DNA of 64,000 bases, taken from the NCBI GenBank assembly GCA_903873415.1, contig CAIQOK010000092.1, positions 29,382-93,381 on the forward strand, in the 5' to 3' direction. The translations under genes were made by a program, and so were the position numbers. Source of the DNA: an uncultured Verrucomicrobiota bacterium. GTDB lineage: Bacteria; Verrucomicrobiota; Verrucomicrobiia; Limisphaerales; CAIQOK01. The stretch's first letter is position 1. Each line of letters starts with the position of its first letter. The notes under the pieces were generated by a model that saw only the letters and a list, made by a program, of their open reading frames with translations, ran no database searches and had not been told where the DNA came from. Of the stretch, positions 1 through 8,705 are shown piece by piece.

Positions 1-78
1 TACATCTTGGAATTCCCTCTTTGATCAACGCCATCTAACTGCTTTCCAAATGCTGTGGGCCATTTAACTTGGAGTCGT

Positions 79-1248
79 ATGATCTTCGCTGCCTTTGACC
101 GGCTCCGTATGCAGTCCCTGCCTTCAGCCAGGGCAGCCATCCCCATGCTGATGACCCTCCTGTTGTTGCGGACTTCTCCCTGCGCCGCCCAGACTGAGGA
201 GATCGACGACAAAGTTGTCTTCAGCTTTGCCACCGTGGGTGATTCGCGAGGCGACGCGAACGAAGCCGATGCGACCCCTCAAGACAAGCTTTGGCAGCAA
301 AACACACGCGCCCTGTCCAGGATCCTGCGGGAAATTCAGGCCCAAAAACCCAATGCCTTCTTCTTCAACGGCGACATGATCATGGGCTACAGCACCAAGC
401 GCTCGCTTCTGAACCCGCAATATGCCTATTGGCGGGGAATGGTTTCAGCCCTGCTGGAGACTGGCACCTATGTTGTACCTATCCCGGGAAATCACGAGGT
501 CCAGATCAAGGTGCCCCGACCGGACGGGGACGTGGACAAGGTTGCCCAACCCGAAAGCGAGACCGTATGGCGCGAAAACATGGGTGACCTCATCGTCGAC
601 ACCAACCTCTGGCTGCGTCTGATCGGCCGACCCGTTAGCTTCTGGGATATCAACGACCATCCCAAAATCGGCGGCACCGATGGAGTTCTGAGCGACCAGT
701 CCCAGCTGACATACTCCTTCGACTGTGGAGATATGCACTTCTGCATCCTCAACACGGATGCTGTGGGGCAAGACTCCCATGCACCAACAGCGTGGCTGAA
801 GGGGGATTTGGAATCAGCAGAGAAGCGCGGCGCCCGGCATTTTTTCATTTTCGGCCATAAAATGGCTTTCACCTACCAGTATGGCAAAAAGCACAAGGAA
901 AAAGGACTGGATTCGTTCACAAAAAACCGTGACCGTTTTTGGAATCTGGTGGAAACCTACCACGCCACCTACTTTTGCGGACACGAGCACATTTACAATG
1001 TGATGCAACCACTTCAGGAAGGCCGGGCTCATCATTCATGGCAGATTCTGGTAGGTTCCGGCGGCTCCCCCTTTGAAGCCAAGCCTGGCGAAAGCACCAA
1101 GCCCAATGACCGCACCTATGCCTGGGCGCTGGTCCGGGTTCACCAAAGCGGAAAAGTCACCTTGGAGTCCCGCGGCTTTGACGAATATTACCACGCCACC
1201 ACAACACTGGATTGCATTCAGCTGAACCCTCCGTTTAATAAAAACTAG
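79..1248 (+). CDS. Secreted calcineurin-like metallophosphoesterase
   Basis: Probable exported phosphoesterase (Metallophos superfamily); substrate unknown. With the start at 79 (389 residues) the metal-binding motifs appear in order: GDSRGD (Asp near 55), NGD (Asp near 99), GNHE (138-141), a later FGHK and GHEH. The N-terminus carries a hydrophobic stretch ending in an Ala-rich cleavage-like region before TEEIDD, which fits a signal peptide. The ATG at 79 has GGAG at 71-74; a GTG at 55 and an ATG at 109 (which would give a shorter, more canonical signal peptide) are alternatives. It converges with the Ppx/GppA gene, whose stop lies about 30 bases downstream. Confidence 0.85.
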   Translation: MIFAAFDRLRMQSLPSARAAIPMLMTLLLLRTSPCAAQTEEIDDKVVFSFATVGDSRGDANEADATPQDKLWQQNTRALSRILREIQAQKPNAFFFNGDMIMGYSTKRSLLNPQYAYWRGMVSALLETGTYVVPIPGNHEVQIKVPRPDGDVDKVAQPESETVWRENMGDLIVDTNLWLRLIGRPVSFWDINDHPKIGGTDGVLSDQSQLTYSFDCGDMHFCILNTDAVGQDSHAPTAWLKGDLESAEKRGARHFFIFGHKMAFTYQYGKKHKEKGLDSFTKNRDRFWNLVETYHATYFCGHEHIYNVMQPLQEGRAHHSWQILVGSGGSPFEAKPGESTKPNDRTYAWALVRVHQSGKVTLESRGFDEYYHATTTLDCIQLNPPFNKN

Positions 1249-1277
1249 CACCGCGCCCCGCCGCGAACCGGCTCAGG

Positions 1278-2225
1278 CTAATCCATCAGCGCGGCAAATC
1301 GAAGACCCCGCGTGCTAATCCTCAGCTCGTTCATGCCAAATCGATCCATTACAGCCTGATAAATCGCCACTCCGGTGAGAATGATGTCGGCTCGCTTGGC
1401 CGGCAACCCGGGAATCCGGCTGCGCTCCTCCAAAGACACACTCCAAAGCCGCTGCAAGTGGAAAGCCACCTGGGCCCGGGTAAACCGCACCGCTTCGATC
1501 CGGGATCGGTCAAACCCGTCGCTTCGCAGCTCCATCCGGGCCAGAATGCTGGCCGTGCCACCCGTACCGACAAGATGCAGGCCCGAACACCCACCACCCA
1601 TCCGCCCCCGCCGCAGGGCAGGCTCCAGCCCGGGCACGACTTCACTGTCCAAAAATCCGCTTATTTCCTTCAGACAGGCAGCCAAATCCCCGGCTCGCGG
1701 CGGATTGGACAGCGGGTTTTGCTCCAGCAACCGCACCGCGCCCACGGCAAAACTCGCGCTAAACTCCCGGCACCCGCCCTGCCCCAGAATGAACTCAGTG
1801 CTCCCACCCCCAACATCGAGCAGGAGCAGCGGCGCAATCCCCAGTTTGGGATCACTCGTCACACCCGCATACGCCCACTCCGCCTCAAGATCCCCGGAAA
1901 TGATTTCCACCGTCACTTGGGTGACCGATTCGATGGCCCTAATCAAATCCTGCGGATTGACTGCATCGCGGGCGGCGCTGGTGGCAATAACCCGCACCGT
2001 GCGGGCCCCGGACTCCCGGGCGAGGCTTGCGAAATCCGCCACCGCCCGCGCCGAATCGGCAACAGGCCCGGCCTGCAACATGCGCGATTCGTAAAACCCC
2101 TGACCCAGCCTGGTCTGCCGGCTGGTCTCAAGCACAGGGCGCACCTCACGCCCCCTCACATCGGCCACCAACACCTTTACGGAGTTGGTGCCGACATCGA
2201 TGACTGCCCGGCGATTCAAGATCAC
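1278..2225 (-). CDS. Ppx/GppA family phosphatase
   Basis: Exopolyphosphatase or guanosine pentaphosphate phosphatase of the ASKHA fold. The N-terminus has the phosphate-1 motif IDVGTNSVKVL and the middle has the phosphate-2 motif LLLDVGGGSTEF; the length (about 315 residues) fits the short single-domain Ppx/GppA proteins. The frame stays open to 2360, but that part (GGGGG and basic residues) does not look like the family, so I use the GTG at 2225, directly before LNRRAVIDVG. No clear Shine-Dalgarno is seen. Which of the two substrates it uses cannot be told from sequence. A PPK2 gene at 54 kb would be a functional partner in polyphosphate turnover, but is not linked. Confidence 0.85.
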   Translation of the reverse strand: MILNRRAVIDVGTNSVKVLVADVRGREVRPVLETSRQTRLGQGFYESRMLQAGPVADSARAVADFASLARESGARTVRVIATSAARDAVNPQDLIRAIESVTQVTVEIISGDLEAEWAYAGVTSDPKLGIAPLLLLDVGGGSTEFILGQGGCREFSASFAVGAVRLLEQNPLSNPPRAGDLAACLKEISGFLDSEVVPGLEPALRRGRMGGGCSGLHLVGTGGTASILARMELRSDGFDRSRIEAVRFTRAQVAFHLQRLWSVSLEERSRIPGLPAKRADIILTGVAIYQAVMDRFGMNELRISTRGLRFAALMD

Positions 2226-2438
2226 GGGTTGAATAAAGCAGGCGTTTGCCCAACGCCAAGCTAAATTTGTCACCCGACACCCACCACCACCTCCGGATGA
2301 CCATCCTGCTGCGCTGTTCCGCCGCCCAAAATTCCGCCCGCCTGCCGACACCGGCCCCAAAAACTCTTGCCGCCACCGCTCACAGTGTCTATTCTGGAGA
2401 TGTTCGCCGGATTGCGCCGCTGGGCGGTTCCACCGGTT

Positions 2439-2513
2439 GCGTGCTTAGCTCAGTGGTAGAGCATTTCCTTCACACGGAAGGGGTCGCAGGTTCGAACCCT
2501 GCAGCGCGCACCA
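2439..2513 (+). tRNA. tRNA-Val (anticodon CAC)
   Basis: A full cloverleaf can be drawn: acceptor GCGTGCT (2439-2445) pairs with AGCGCGC, D arm GCTC/GAGC, anticodon stem TTTCC/GGAAG with loop TTCACAC and anticodon CAC at 2471-2473, T arm GCAGG-TTCGAAC-CCTGC. The discriminator A (2510) is followed by an encoded CCA (2511-2513). It lies upstream of and divergent from the Ppx gene. Confidence 0.96.
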
Positions 2514-2943
2514 TCCTCGTTTTCAACATCTCACCTAAAACAACGACCATCACCAACCCAGGAAAGGATATAACGAAGTCCGCCTGCGCAGCTTCTCTTC
2601 AAAGTCGTTGTTTCAGACCCCTCCCAAGCTCCTCCATTTCGCTCTCCACCGCGTGGAAGACCGTCTTCCGGAAATAAAACAGCAGCGGCACGCGGAAAGT
2701 TTTTTCGATAAATCACCGGCAGCATGCCGAGCGGGGTAAAAGCGTGTTCCGTGTAGAAAAGCGAGTTATTTCAACCAATACGCCGCAGATTTTAATAAAT
2801 AATTAGTGTCCGCCCGGAAACGCGTATTTTCGGAAACGCTGTGCCGCGTTAAGGGCGGAAAACGGGCATAGAGTGGCCGCTCCAGCATGCCCAAAAACAC
2901 GGACAATCCTGCACACTCCAAATCAAGCCCCGGCCCTTGGCCT
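2514..2943. other. Intergenic region after tRNA-Val
   Basis: About 430 bases with no convincing gene. The short open frames here lack family features. The only recognisable content is the diverged repeat listed at 2802-2870. The region separates the tRNA from the convergently ending SDR gene. Confidence 0.6.
2802..2870 (+). repeat. Dispersed repeat, copy 1 (ATTAGTGTCCG element)
   Basis: This stretch of about 69 bases, beginning ATTAGTGTCCG, aligns with 60383-60451 at roughly four matches in five by hand, with one single-base gap. Both copies share GCCGGAAACGCGT/CCCGGAAACGCGT, a short T-run, AAACGCT and a downstream GCGTT...CGGAA...GGCA. The GCGT...AAACGC part is self-complementary. Both copies lie between genes. 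Confidence 0.6.
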
Positions 2944-4533
2944 TCACCAGTCCGTCTCGCGATAGTCCTTCAGAAACTTCCCCCAAACATGCCCGCCGCT
3001 GTTGCAACCGGCAATGATCGGATCCACGATCCGCGCCGCGCCGTCCACAATATCGAGAGGCGGATGGAAACGATGTTCCTTGACCTTGCGCTCGGCTATC
3101 TGTACCGGGTCTTCATCCGTCACCCATCCGGTATCCACGGCGTTCATGTGGATGCCGTCGACCTGATAATCCGCCGCCGAGGTGCGGGTCATCATATTGA
3201 GCGCGGCCTTGGCCATGTTGGTGTGGGGATGGCGCGTGGTCTTGAATTTGCGGTAGAACTGGCCCTCCACGGCCGAAACGTTGACGATGTGCTTGTCGCG
3301 CTCCGGCGTGCGGAGCATCAGGGGCTTGAGCCGGGCATTCAGGAGAAACGGGGCGATGGCGTTGACCAACTGGACCTCGAGCAATTCCACGGTCGGCACC
3401 TCCGCCATCATCAACCGCCAGGAATTGCGTTCCCGAAGATCGACCTGCTGCAAATCCTGATCCAGCCGGCCCTCGGGGAACAACCCCCTCTGCGCCGCAA
3501 GTTCATCGGGCAACATGGGAATCTGCGAGAGGGCGGCGGCATGGGTAAGTCCCGCGACCTGCAGAATGCGGCCGTCCAACGGAGCATACGCGCTGAATTT
3601 TCCGGCGGGGTCGGCGCCCTCAGGCAGGAGATGGTAGCCGCGCAAACCTTCATAGGCGCCGAGCAACTGACGCGCCGCCTGCGGCAGATCCTGCAACGCG
3701 CCCTGCTCGCGTTCCATCATGTGGGAGTAGAAATCCGGAGGCCGGCGCACCGTCTGGCAGGCATTGTTGACGATGAAATCCAACCGGGTGCGCGTGGCTA
3801 GAAGGTGACGGCAAAACTGCTCCACGCTCGGCGTGTGGCGAAGATCGAGCCCGAAAATCTCCAGCCGGTGCCCCCACTCGGCGAAGTCCGGTTCCGCGGC
3901 ATAGCGCACGGCCGAATCCCTTGGAAACCGCGTGGTGACAATTAATTGTGCGCCGGCGCGCAGCAGCTTAATGCCCGCCTGATAGCCGATTTTGACCCGC
4001 CCGCCGGTCAACAACGCCACGCGCCCCCGCAGGTCGGCCGTTTCGCTGCGCTTGCGGAAATTCAACTCCGCACAAGACGGACATAGCTGGTCGTAGAAGT
4101 GGTGGATGGTGGAGTAATTCTGTTTGCAGATGTAGCAATTCTGCGGCTCCAGCACCTCGCGAAACCCGGGATCTTCCGCAACCTCCTGCTGTTGGAAATC
4201 GGGCGGAGGAAGAAGGTTGGGAGTGGTGAACACGGGCTTGCGGCGAAGCGTACGAATCCCCGTCTCCTCCAACACGGACTGGTCGCGCACTGTCTTTTCC
4301 TCCTTGCGCTGCCTGACCCGCGCCTTGACCAGTCGCCGGCGCTCGCGGACGTCCGGGCAGTAGAGTTGCCCCGCCGCTTGGATCAACCGGGTGCGGTCCT
4401 CGTGCGAGAGTTCTAAAAGCCGGGCGCGGTTGGCGGCCACTTCTTCAAGCAATGCGAGGGCGGCGGCCAGTTGCACCCTGCAGCCGTCTTGCGGTTTCAC
4501 GCCGCCCTGTTGGTTTTGTTGGGGATCCGACAT
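2944..4533 (-). CDS. Zinc-ribbon short-chain dehydrogenase/reductase (SDR)
   Basis: NAD(P)-dependent oxidoreductase-like protein of 529 residues, about twice a classical SDR. The first ~125 residues are helical and charged. A CYIC...CPSC cluster (Cys 133, 136, 151, 154) looks like a zinc ribbon. The Rossmann part follows: TGGRVKIG at 176-183 in place of TGxxxGIG, NNA at 256-258, Ser420, and NMAKAALNMMT around 439-449. That last stretch aligns with the usual YxxxK region, but the Tyr position is Thr438; Lys442 is kept. A stray YRKFK at 427-431 is badly spaced from Ser420. The function is therefore uncertain. It is the last gene of the leftward photolyase run, 81 bases after phr. Confidence 0.85.
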   Translation of the reverse strand: MSDPQQNQQGGVKPQDGCRVQLAAALALLEEVAANRARLLELSHEDRTRLIQAAGQLYCPDVRERRRLVKARVRQRKEEKTVRDQSVLEETGIRTLRRKPVFTTPNLLPPPDFQQQEVAEDPGFREVLEPQNCYICKQNYSTIHHFYDQLCPSCAELNFRKRSETADLRGRVALLTGGRVKIGYQAGIKLLRAGAQLIVTTRFPRDSAVRYAAEPDFAEWGHRLEIFGLDLRHTPSVEQFCRHLLATRTRLDFIVNNACQTVRRPPDFYSHMMEREQGALQDLPQAARQLLGAYEGLRGYHLLPEGADPAGKFSAYAPLDGRILQVAGLTHAAALSQIPMLPDELAAQRGLFPEGRLDQDLQQVDLRERNSWRLMMAEVPTVELLEVQLVNAIAPFLLNARLKPLMLRTPERDKHIVNVSAVEGQFYRKFKTTRHPHTNMAKAALNMMTRTSAADYQVDGIHMNAVDTGWVTDEDPVQIAERKVKEHRFHPPLDIVDGAARIVDPIIAGCNSGGHVWGKFLKDYRETDW

Positions 4534-4614
4534 TTAATTAGCCGAAGACCATAGCAGCCGGCGCAAGGGCGGGCGAATGAAAAGGTGAAACCCGCAACGC
4601 TTCCACCACGGCGC

Positions 4615-6069
4615 TCAGGCGGGAGTGGCTTTGATCCGCGCGTAGGCCGCCAGTGCCACTTCCCTGGCGATGCTGTGGTTGACCATCGGCTCGGGATAAG
4701 TGCGCCCCAGCTCAACCCCGGCCCGGCGGAGAATTTCCGGCCCGGCCATATGCGGCTGATGAATCCATTCCGTGGGCAGCTTGGCCAGCTCCGGACACCA
4801 GAGCCTCACATAGTCGCCGTTGGGATCGAACTTTTGGCCTTGGCTGATGGGGTTGAAAACGCGGAAGTAAGGGGCGGCATCCGCGCCACAGCCGGCGGTC
4901 CATTGCCACCCCGAGGTGTTCTGGGCAAGGTCCGCATCCACCAACGTGTCCCAGAACCACCGCGCCCCCTGCTGCCAGGGCAGCAAAAGATCCTTGACCA
5001 GAAAACTGGCGGTGATCATCCGCACCCGGTTATGCATCCAGCCCGTGGCCCACAACTCGCGCATTCCCGCATCGACGATGGAATAACCGGTGAGGCCTTT
5101 TTGCCAGGCGCGCAGACAGACGGCGTCGTCACGCCAGGGAAAATTCTGGAATGCGGGACGCAGGGGTTCAGTGGGCGTGTTTGGAAAATGGAAGAGCAGA
5201 TGATGGGCGAATTCGCGCCAGCCGATTTCCGCAAGGAATTGCGAGCCGCGCCACTGTGCCGCCGAGAGCCCTCGTTGCGCCGCCATCCGGCTCACACCGG
5301 ACCAGATTTGGCGCGGACTAATCTCACCAAAGTGCAGGTGCGGCGAAAGGCGCGAAGTGCCCGTCAAATCGGGCCGGTTGCGCTGGACGGAGTAACCATC
5401 AAAAGCGGCGGAAAGGAACCGGTCCAGATGCACGGCCGCACCGGCCTCACCGGGTTGCCAGGCGGACTGCAACCCCCCGGCCCACGATATGGCCGGGTCG
5501 AGCTGCAACTCGGCCAGAGCGACTGACTTGGGCCAGCGGGCCGGGGACGAAATGGATGCCGGCAACGGAAAGGGTTCGGCCGGGTCGGGTTTGGCGAGGC
5601 AATGTTTCCAGAACGGGGTGAAGACCTGAAACGGCTTTCCACTCTGGTTGGCAATGGTCCAAGGTTCATGTAGCAGCGCGGCGTTGTAACTTTCGGCGCC
5701 GCAGCCGGCCGCGCGCAGCGCTTCCTTCACCCGGGCATCGCGGGCAATGACTGCGGGTTCGTAGCGCCGGTTCCACACGACCGACGTCGCACCGGTTTCC
5801 CGGACCAGTTCACCGAGGGTCTCCAGAGCGGGACCACAACGAATGACGAGCCGGGATCCCAGCCCGCGCAATCGGGTGTCCAGCGCCTGCAATGACCGGT
5901 GCATCCACCAGCGGGTCGCCCCCCCGGGCTGCCAGGGGGCCTCCTCCGCAGGTTCATGAATGAACACAGGAATAACAGGACAGCCGCTCTGAAGCGCGGC
6001 ATGCAGGGCGGAATGGTCGGCAAGACGCAGGTCGATGCGGAACCAGACGATGACGGGAGAGTTTTTCAT
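4615..6069 (-). CDS. phr: Deoxyribodipyrimidine photolyase (cryptochrome/photolyase family)
   Basis: Flavoprotein that repairs UV-induced pyrimidine dimers using light. The N-terminal antenna-domain opening WFRIDLRLADH, the FAD-domain stretch around residues 330-420 (DAGMRELWATGWMHNR, WQWTAGCGADAAPYFRVFNP) and the 484-residue length are typical of class I CPD photolyases. The start overlaps the stop of the CIA30-family gene by an ATGA, so translation is probably coupled. Its place beside SRPBCC, CIA30 and carotenoid genes is a familiar bacterial light-response arrangement. No LitR/CarH-type regulator is visible in this window. Confidence 0.95.
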   Translation of the reverse strand: MKNSPVIVWFRIDLRLADHSALHAALQSGCPVIPVFIHEPAEEAPWQPGGATRWWMHRSLQALDTRLRGLGSRLVIRCGPALETLGELVRETGATSVVWNRRYEPAVIARDARVKEALRAAGCGAESYNAALLHEPWTIANQSGKPFQVFTPFWKHCLAKPDPAEPFPLPASISSPARWPKSVALAELQLDPAISWAGGLQSAWQPGEAGAAVHLDRFLSAAFDGYSVQRNRPDLTGTSRLSPHLHFGEISPRQIWSGVSRMAAQRGLSAAQWRGSQFLAEIGWREFAHHLLFHFPNTPTEPLRPAFQNFPWRDDAVCLRAWQKGLTGYSIVDAGMRELWATGWMHNRVRMITASFLVKDLLLPWQQGARWFWDTLVDADLAQNTSGWQWTAGCGADAAPYFRVFNPISQGQKFDPNGDYVRLWCPELAKLPTEWIHQPHMAGPEILRRAGVELGRTYPEPMVNHSIAREVALAAYARIKATPA

Positions 6070-6659
6070 GGCTGGGCCGGAGCAGCTTTGATCCAGCCGA
6101 TTTCCAAGCGGAACGGGCCGGACTGTTTGTCCGCAATCAGAAACCCCACCGATGCGATTTTAGCCGGATCCAACGGCGGCACGCTGGTCAGGACACGACC
6201 TCGATAGGTCGGGACAAAATCTTTGAACGCGAGCCGATGCTCCTCCCACTCGTCACGCTTCGTCAAAAAGGAACACTGATAAAAAGGGGCGTCAAAACCC
6301 GATCCGGTCCGGACACTGCACTTGTAACGCTGACCGTCGCCCCGAACCCGGATTATTAAAACGCCCAAGCCGCGAAGATCCCCGCCCACCGGTCCGGACC
6401 GGACGGAAGCGAACCCGCCGTTGTTTTCCAGAGACACGTTGCCGCTAAAGATGGCGCACCCATTGGTGGAAACCTGGAACCGGCTGGCAGAGACCCCGCC
6501 CATGACATCGTCATTGACGACCTGCCAGCCGGGCTCTTTAGAAGCGGAGTGAAAATCGAACAGGGTGGTTTCAGGCACGGCGTCGGCATTCATGGCGAGG
6601 AAAAAACAGGTCCAAAGGATCGCGGCGGGGATGACGATGAGGGTTTTCAGCGGATTCAT
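6066..6659 (-). CDS. CIA30-family (complex I intermediate-associated protein 30-like) protein
   Basis: 197 residues with a hydrophobic N-terminal segment ending near MNADA, suggesting export or membrane anchoring. The mature part has the CIA30/galactose-binding-like beta-sandwich signature: WQVVNDDVMGGVS, SLENNGGFASVR, then a closing segment SVGFLIADKQSGPFRLEI. Such proteins are common beside photolyases and carotenoid genes in bacteria, but their biochemical role is not settled. It lies 6 bases after the SRPBCC gene and overlaps phr by 4 bases. Confidence 0.85.
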   Translation of the reverse strand: MNPLKTLIVIPAAILWTCFFLAMNADAVPETTLFDFHSASKEPGWQVVNDDVMGGVSASRFQVSTNGCAIFSGNVSLENNGGFASVRSGPVGGDLRGLGVLIIRVRGDGQRYKCSVRTGSGFDAPFYQCSFLTKRDEWEEHRLAFKDFVPTYRGRVLTSVPPLDPAKIASVGFLIADKQSGPFRLEIGWIKAAPAQP

Positions 6660-6665
6660 AAGGTT

Positions 6666-7130
6666 TCACTTGATGCCGGTGGAAGGACTGGCGAAGCGTT
6701 TTTGCAGCGCGGCGCAACGGAACTGGAAAATCCGCTCGATATCAGGGCGGACAAACCATCGGTGAGCCAGCAGATCCAAGGGCACCGCATATCGCACATG
6801 GTCACGGGTCAGCGTTCCGCCGTTGTGCGGCTGGAAAGTGTGTTCATGAATCCACATCCGGTAAGGCCCTCTTAATTGTTCATCCACGAAGCGGCGCTGC
6901 GGTTCCCACACATTAATCCGGGTCCGCCATTTCATCGGCAGGCCGCGCACGCGGAGTTGGTAATCAATCAGGGCTCCTTCGCGCATCACCACGGGGCCCG
7001 GGGTGATCGTGCGCAGATTCAGCCACGGCGGGGTGAGCAGATCCAAATTGGCCGGGTCGCTGAAGAACGGGAAGATTCTATCCGGGGGCTGGGGAAGCCA
7101 GAGTTCGGCGGTGAATTCGCGGATGCGCAT
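6666..7130 (-). CDS. SRPBCC-family (START/Bet v1-like) protein
   Basis: A 154-residue protein opening FTAELWLPQPPDRIFPFFSD with LTPPWLNLRTI, which is typical of the polyketide cyclase/dehydrase-like SRPBCC proteins found next to photolyases. These proteins have a hydrophobic cavity; the ligand is unknown, though a lipid or isoprenoid is plausible from the neighbouring carotenoid genes. It lies 59 bases after the desaturase and 6 bases before the CIA30 gene. Confidence 0.85.
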   Translation of the reverse strand: MRIREFTAELWLPQPPDRIFPFFSDPANLDLLTPPWLNLRTITPGPVVMREGALIDYQLRVRGLPMKWRTRINVWEPQRRFVDEQLRGPYRMWIHEHTFQPHNGGTLTRDHVRYAVPLDLLAHRWFVRPDIERIFQFRCAALQKRFASPSTGIK

Positions 7131-7189
7131 CTGGATTAGGGTTCAGGAACAAGCCGATCTCGGAACTGCTCTGTGTGCCGCGGTCGGTG

Positions 7190-8668
7190 TCAGGCCAAAT
7201 CCTCCAGCAGCAGCTTGGAGCTGATCCGTGCGGATTCAAAAATGACGGGCAGGCCGCTGCCGGGGTGGGTGCCGCCGCCCACCAGGTACATGCGACTGAA
7301 TTCCTCGAAGCGGTTTTGAGGGCGCAGGTTGAGCATCTGGGCGAAGTTGTGGGCCAGATTGAAGGTGGCTCCGCGATAAATATCCAGTTTGCTCTCCCAG
7401 TCCGCCGGGGTGATCACACGTTCGAACCGGATTCGTTTCTCGATATCAACAATTCCCAGCTTGGCCAACTGGCGCAGGGCAAGATCCCAGTAGCGCTTGG
7501 TTTCTTTCTTCCAATCCACATTGGCGTGCTGATGGGTGACAGGCAGCAGCACATACAGGGCGCTGTGCCCCGGCGGGGCCATGGTGGGATCTGTCAGGAC
7601 TGGATTGGCGACGTAAAAGGAAGGATCCTCGGACAACACGTGCCGGTGCTCAATATCGTTGAGGTTCTGACGGTAATCCTTTGTGACGTAAATGTTATGA
7701 TGCGCGAGATGGTCGAATTTCCCCTCCACACCAAGATAGAGCATGAACGTGGAGCAGGAGAAGTCCTTCTTGGCCACCTTCGCATCACTCCAGCGGCGAC
7801 GGAGACGGTCCGGAACGAGCTTGGTGATGGCGTTGGCAAAATCGGCGTTAAGCATGACCGCGTCGGCGCGCTGCTCGCCCTGCGCGGTGCGCACGCCCAC
7901 GGCGCGGCGGCCCTCAAAGAGAATTTCCTCCACGGCTGTGTTGAGCTGGATTTTCACCCCCAGTTCCCGGGCCACACGCGCCATGTTCTCCGAGATGGCG
8001 CTGCAGCCGCCCGTTGGGTGCCAAATGCCGTGCTCGTATTCCAGGAAGGAGAGAATGGAAAACAGGCTTGGGCATTGGAAGGGCGACATGCCGAGATATT
8101 TCGCCTGGAAGGTGAAAGCCAGTTGCAGCCGGGGATCCTTAAAGTAGCCTGCCAACTCGGAGTGCAACGATTTCCATGGCTTGAGGAAAGGCAGCACCGA
8201 GAGCAGTCGCAAACTGAGCAGACTCTTCCAGCCCGGGTAGGGCATCTGCAGGCACGGCGCAAACTTCTCCAGCTTCACCCGGTTGTAATCCATGAAACGG
8301 CGGAAACCTTCGGCGTCCTGCGGCGAAAGCCGGGCAATCTCCGCCACCATGCGATCCATGTCGGGCGTCGCATTCAACTCCCCACCCGCACCGAAAAGAA
8401 TCCGGTACTGCGGGTCCAGCTTGGTCATAGGCACCTCTTGGTAGAGGTCGCGGCCGACGGACTGGAAGATCTCTTGAAGGATCTGCGGGTAGAGGAAAAA
8501 CGTGGGGCCCAAGTCGAAACGGTAGCCGCCGCTTTCAATGGCGGAGGTGCGGCCTCCCACTCTGGGTTGTTTCTCCAGAACCGTCACTTCCGCTCCGCCC
8601 TTGGCAAGCAACATGGCGGATGCCAGCCCCCCCGGCCCGGCTCCGATAACAACAACACGACGCGACAT
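7190..8668 (-). CDS. crtN: Phytoene/dehydrosqualene desaturase family (CrtI/CrtN-like)
   Basis: FAD-dependent desaturase of isoprenoid chains, 492 residues. The N-terminal dinucleotide fold VIGAGPGGLASA leads to VLEKQPRVGGR and YRFDLGPTFF; the C-terminus has YLVGGGTHPGSGLPVIFESA, both hallmarks of CrtI-type enzymes. Because the divergent gene at 10908 looks like CrtP, I favour a C30 (CrtN-type) substrate, but a C40 phytoene desaturase cannot be excluded from sequence. It lies 37 bases after aldH in the same run. A 513-residue open frame on the opposite strand is a high-GC shadow. Confidence 0.85.
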   Translation of the reverse strand: MSRRVVVIGAGPGGLASAMLLAKGGAEVTVLEKQPRVGGRTSAIESGGYRFDLGPTFFLYPQILQEIFQSVGRDLYQEVPMTKLDPQYRILFGAGGELNATPDMDRMVAEIARLSPQDAEGFRRFMDYNRVKLEKFAPCLQMPYPGWKSLLSLRLLSVLPFLKPWKSLHSELAGYFKDPRLQLAFTFQAKYLGMSPFQCPSLFSILSFLEYEHGIWHPTGGCSAISENMARVARELGVKIQLNTAVEEILFEGRRAVGVRTAQGEQRADAVMLNADFANAITKLVPDRLRRRWSDAKVAKKDFSCSTFMLYLGVEGKFDHLAHHNIYVTKDYRQNLNDIEHRHVLSEDPSFYVANPVLTDPTMAPPGHSALYVLLPVTHQHANVDWKKETKRYWDLALRQLAKLGIVDIEKRIRFERVITPADWESKLDIYRGATFNLAHNFAQMLNLRPQNRFEEFSRMYLVGGGTHPGSGLPVIFESARISSKLLLEDLA

Positions 8669-8705
8669 GCTTATTGTTTAAACAAAACCAACCGGTTGAG
8701 CAAGT

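Noticed and set aside
2531..2725. 64-codon frame after tRNA-Val
   Set aside because: No start context or family features.
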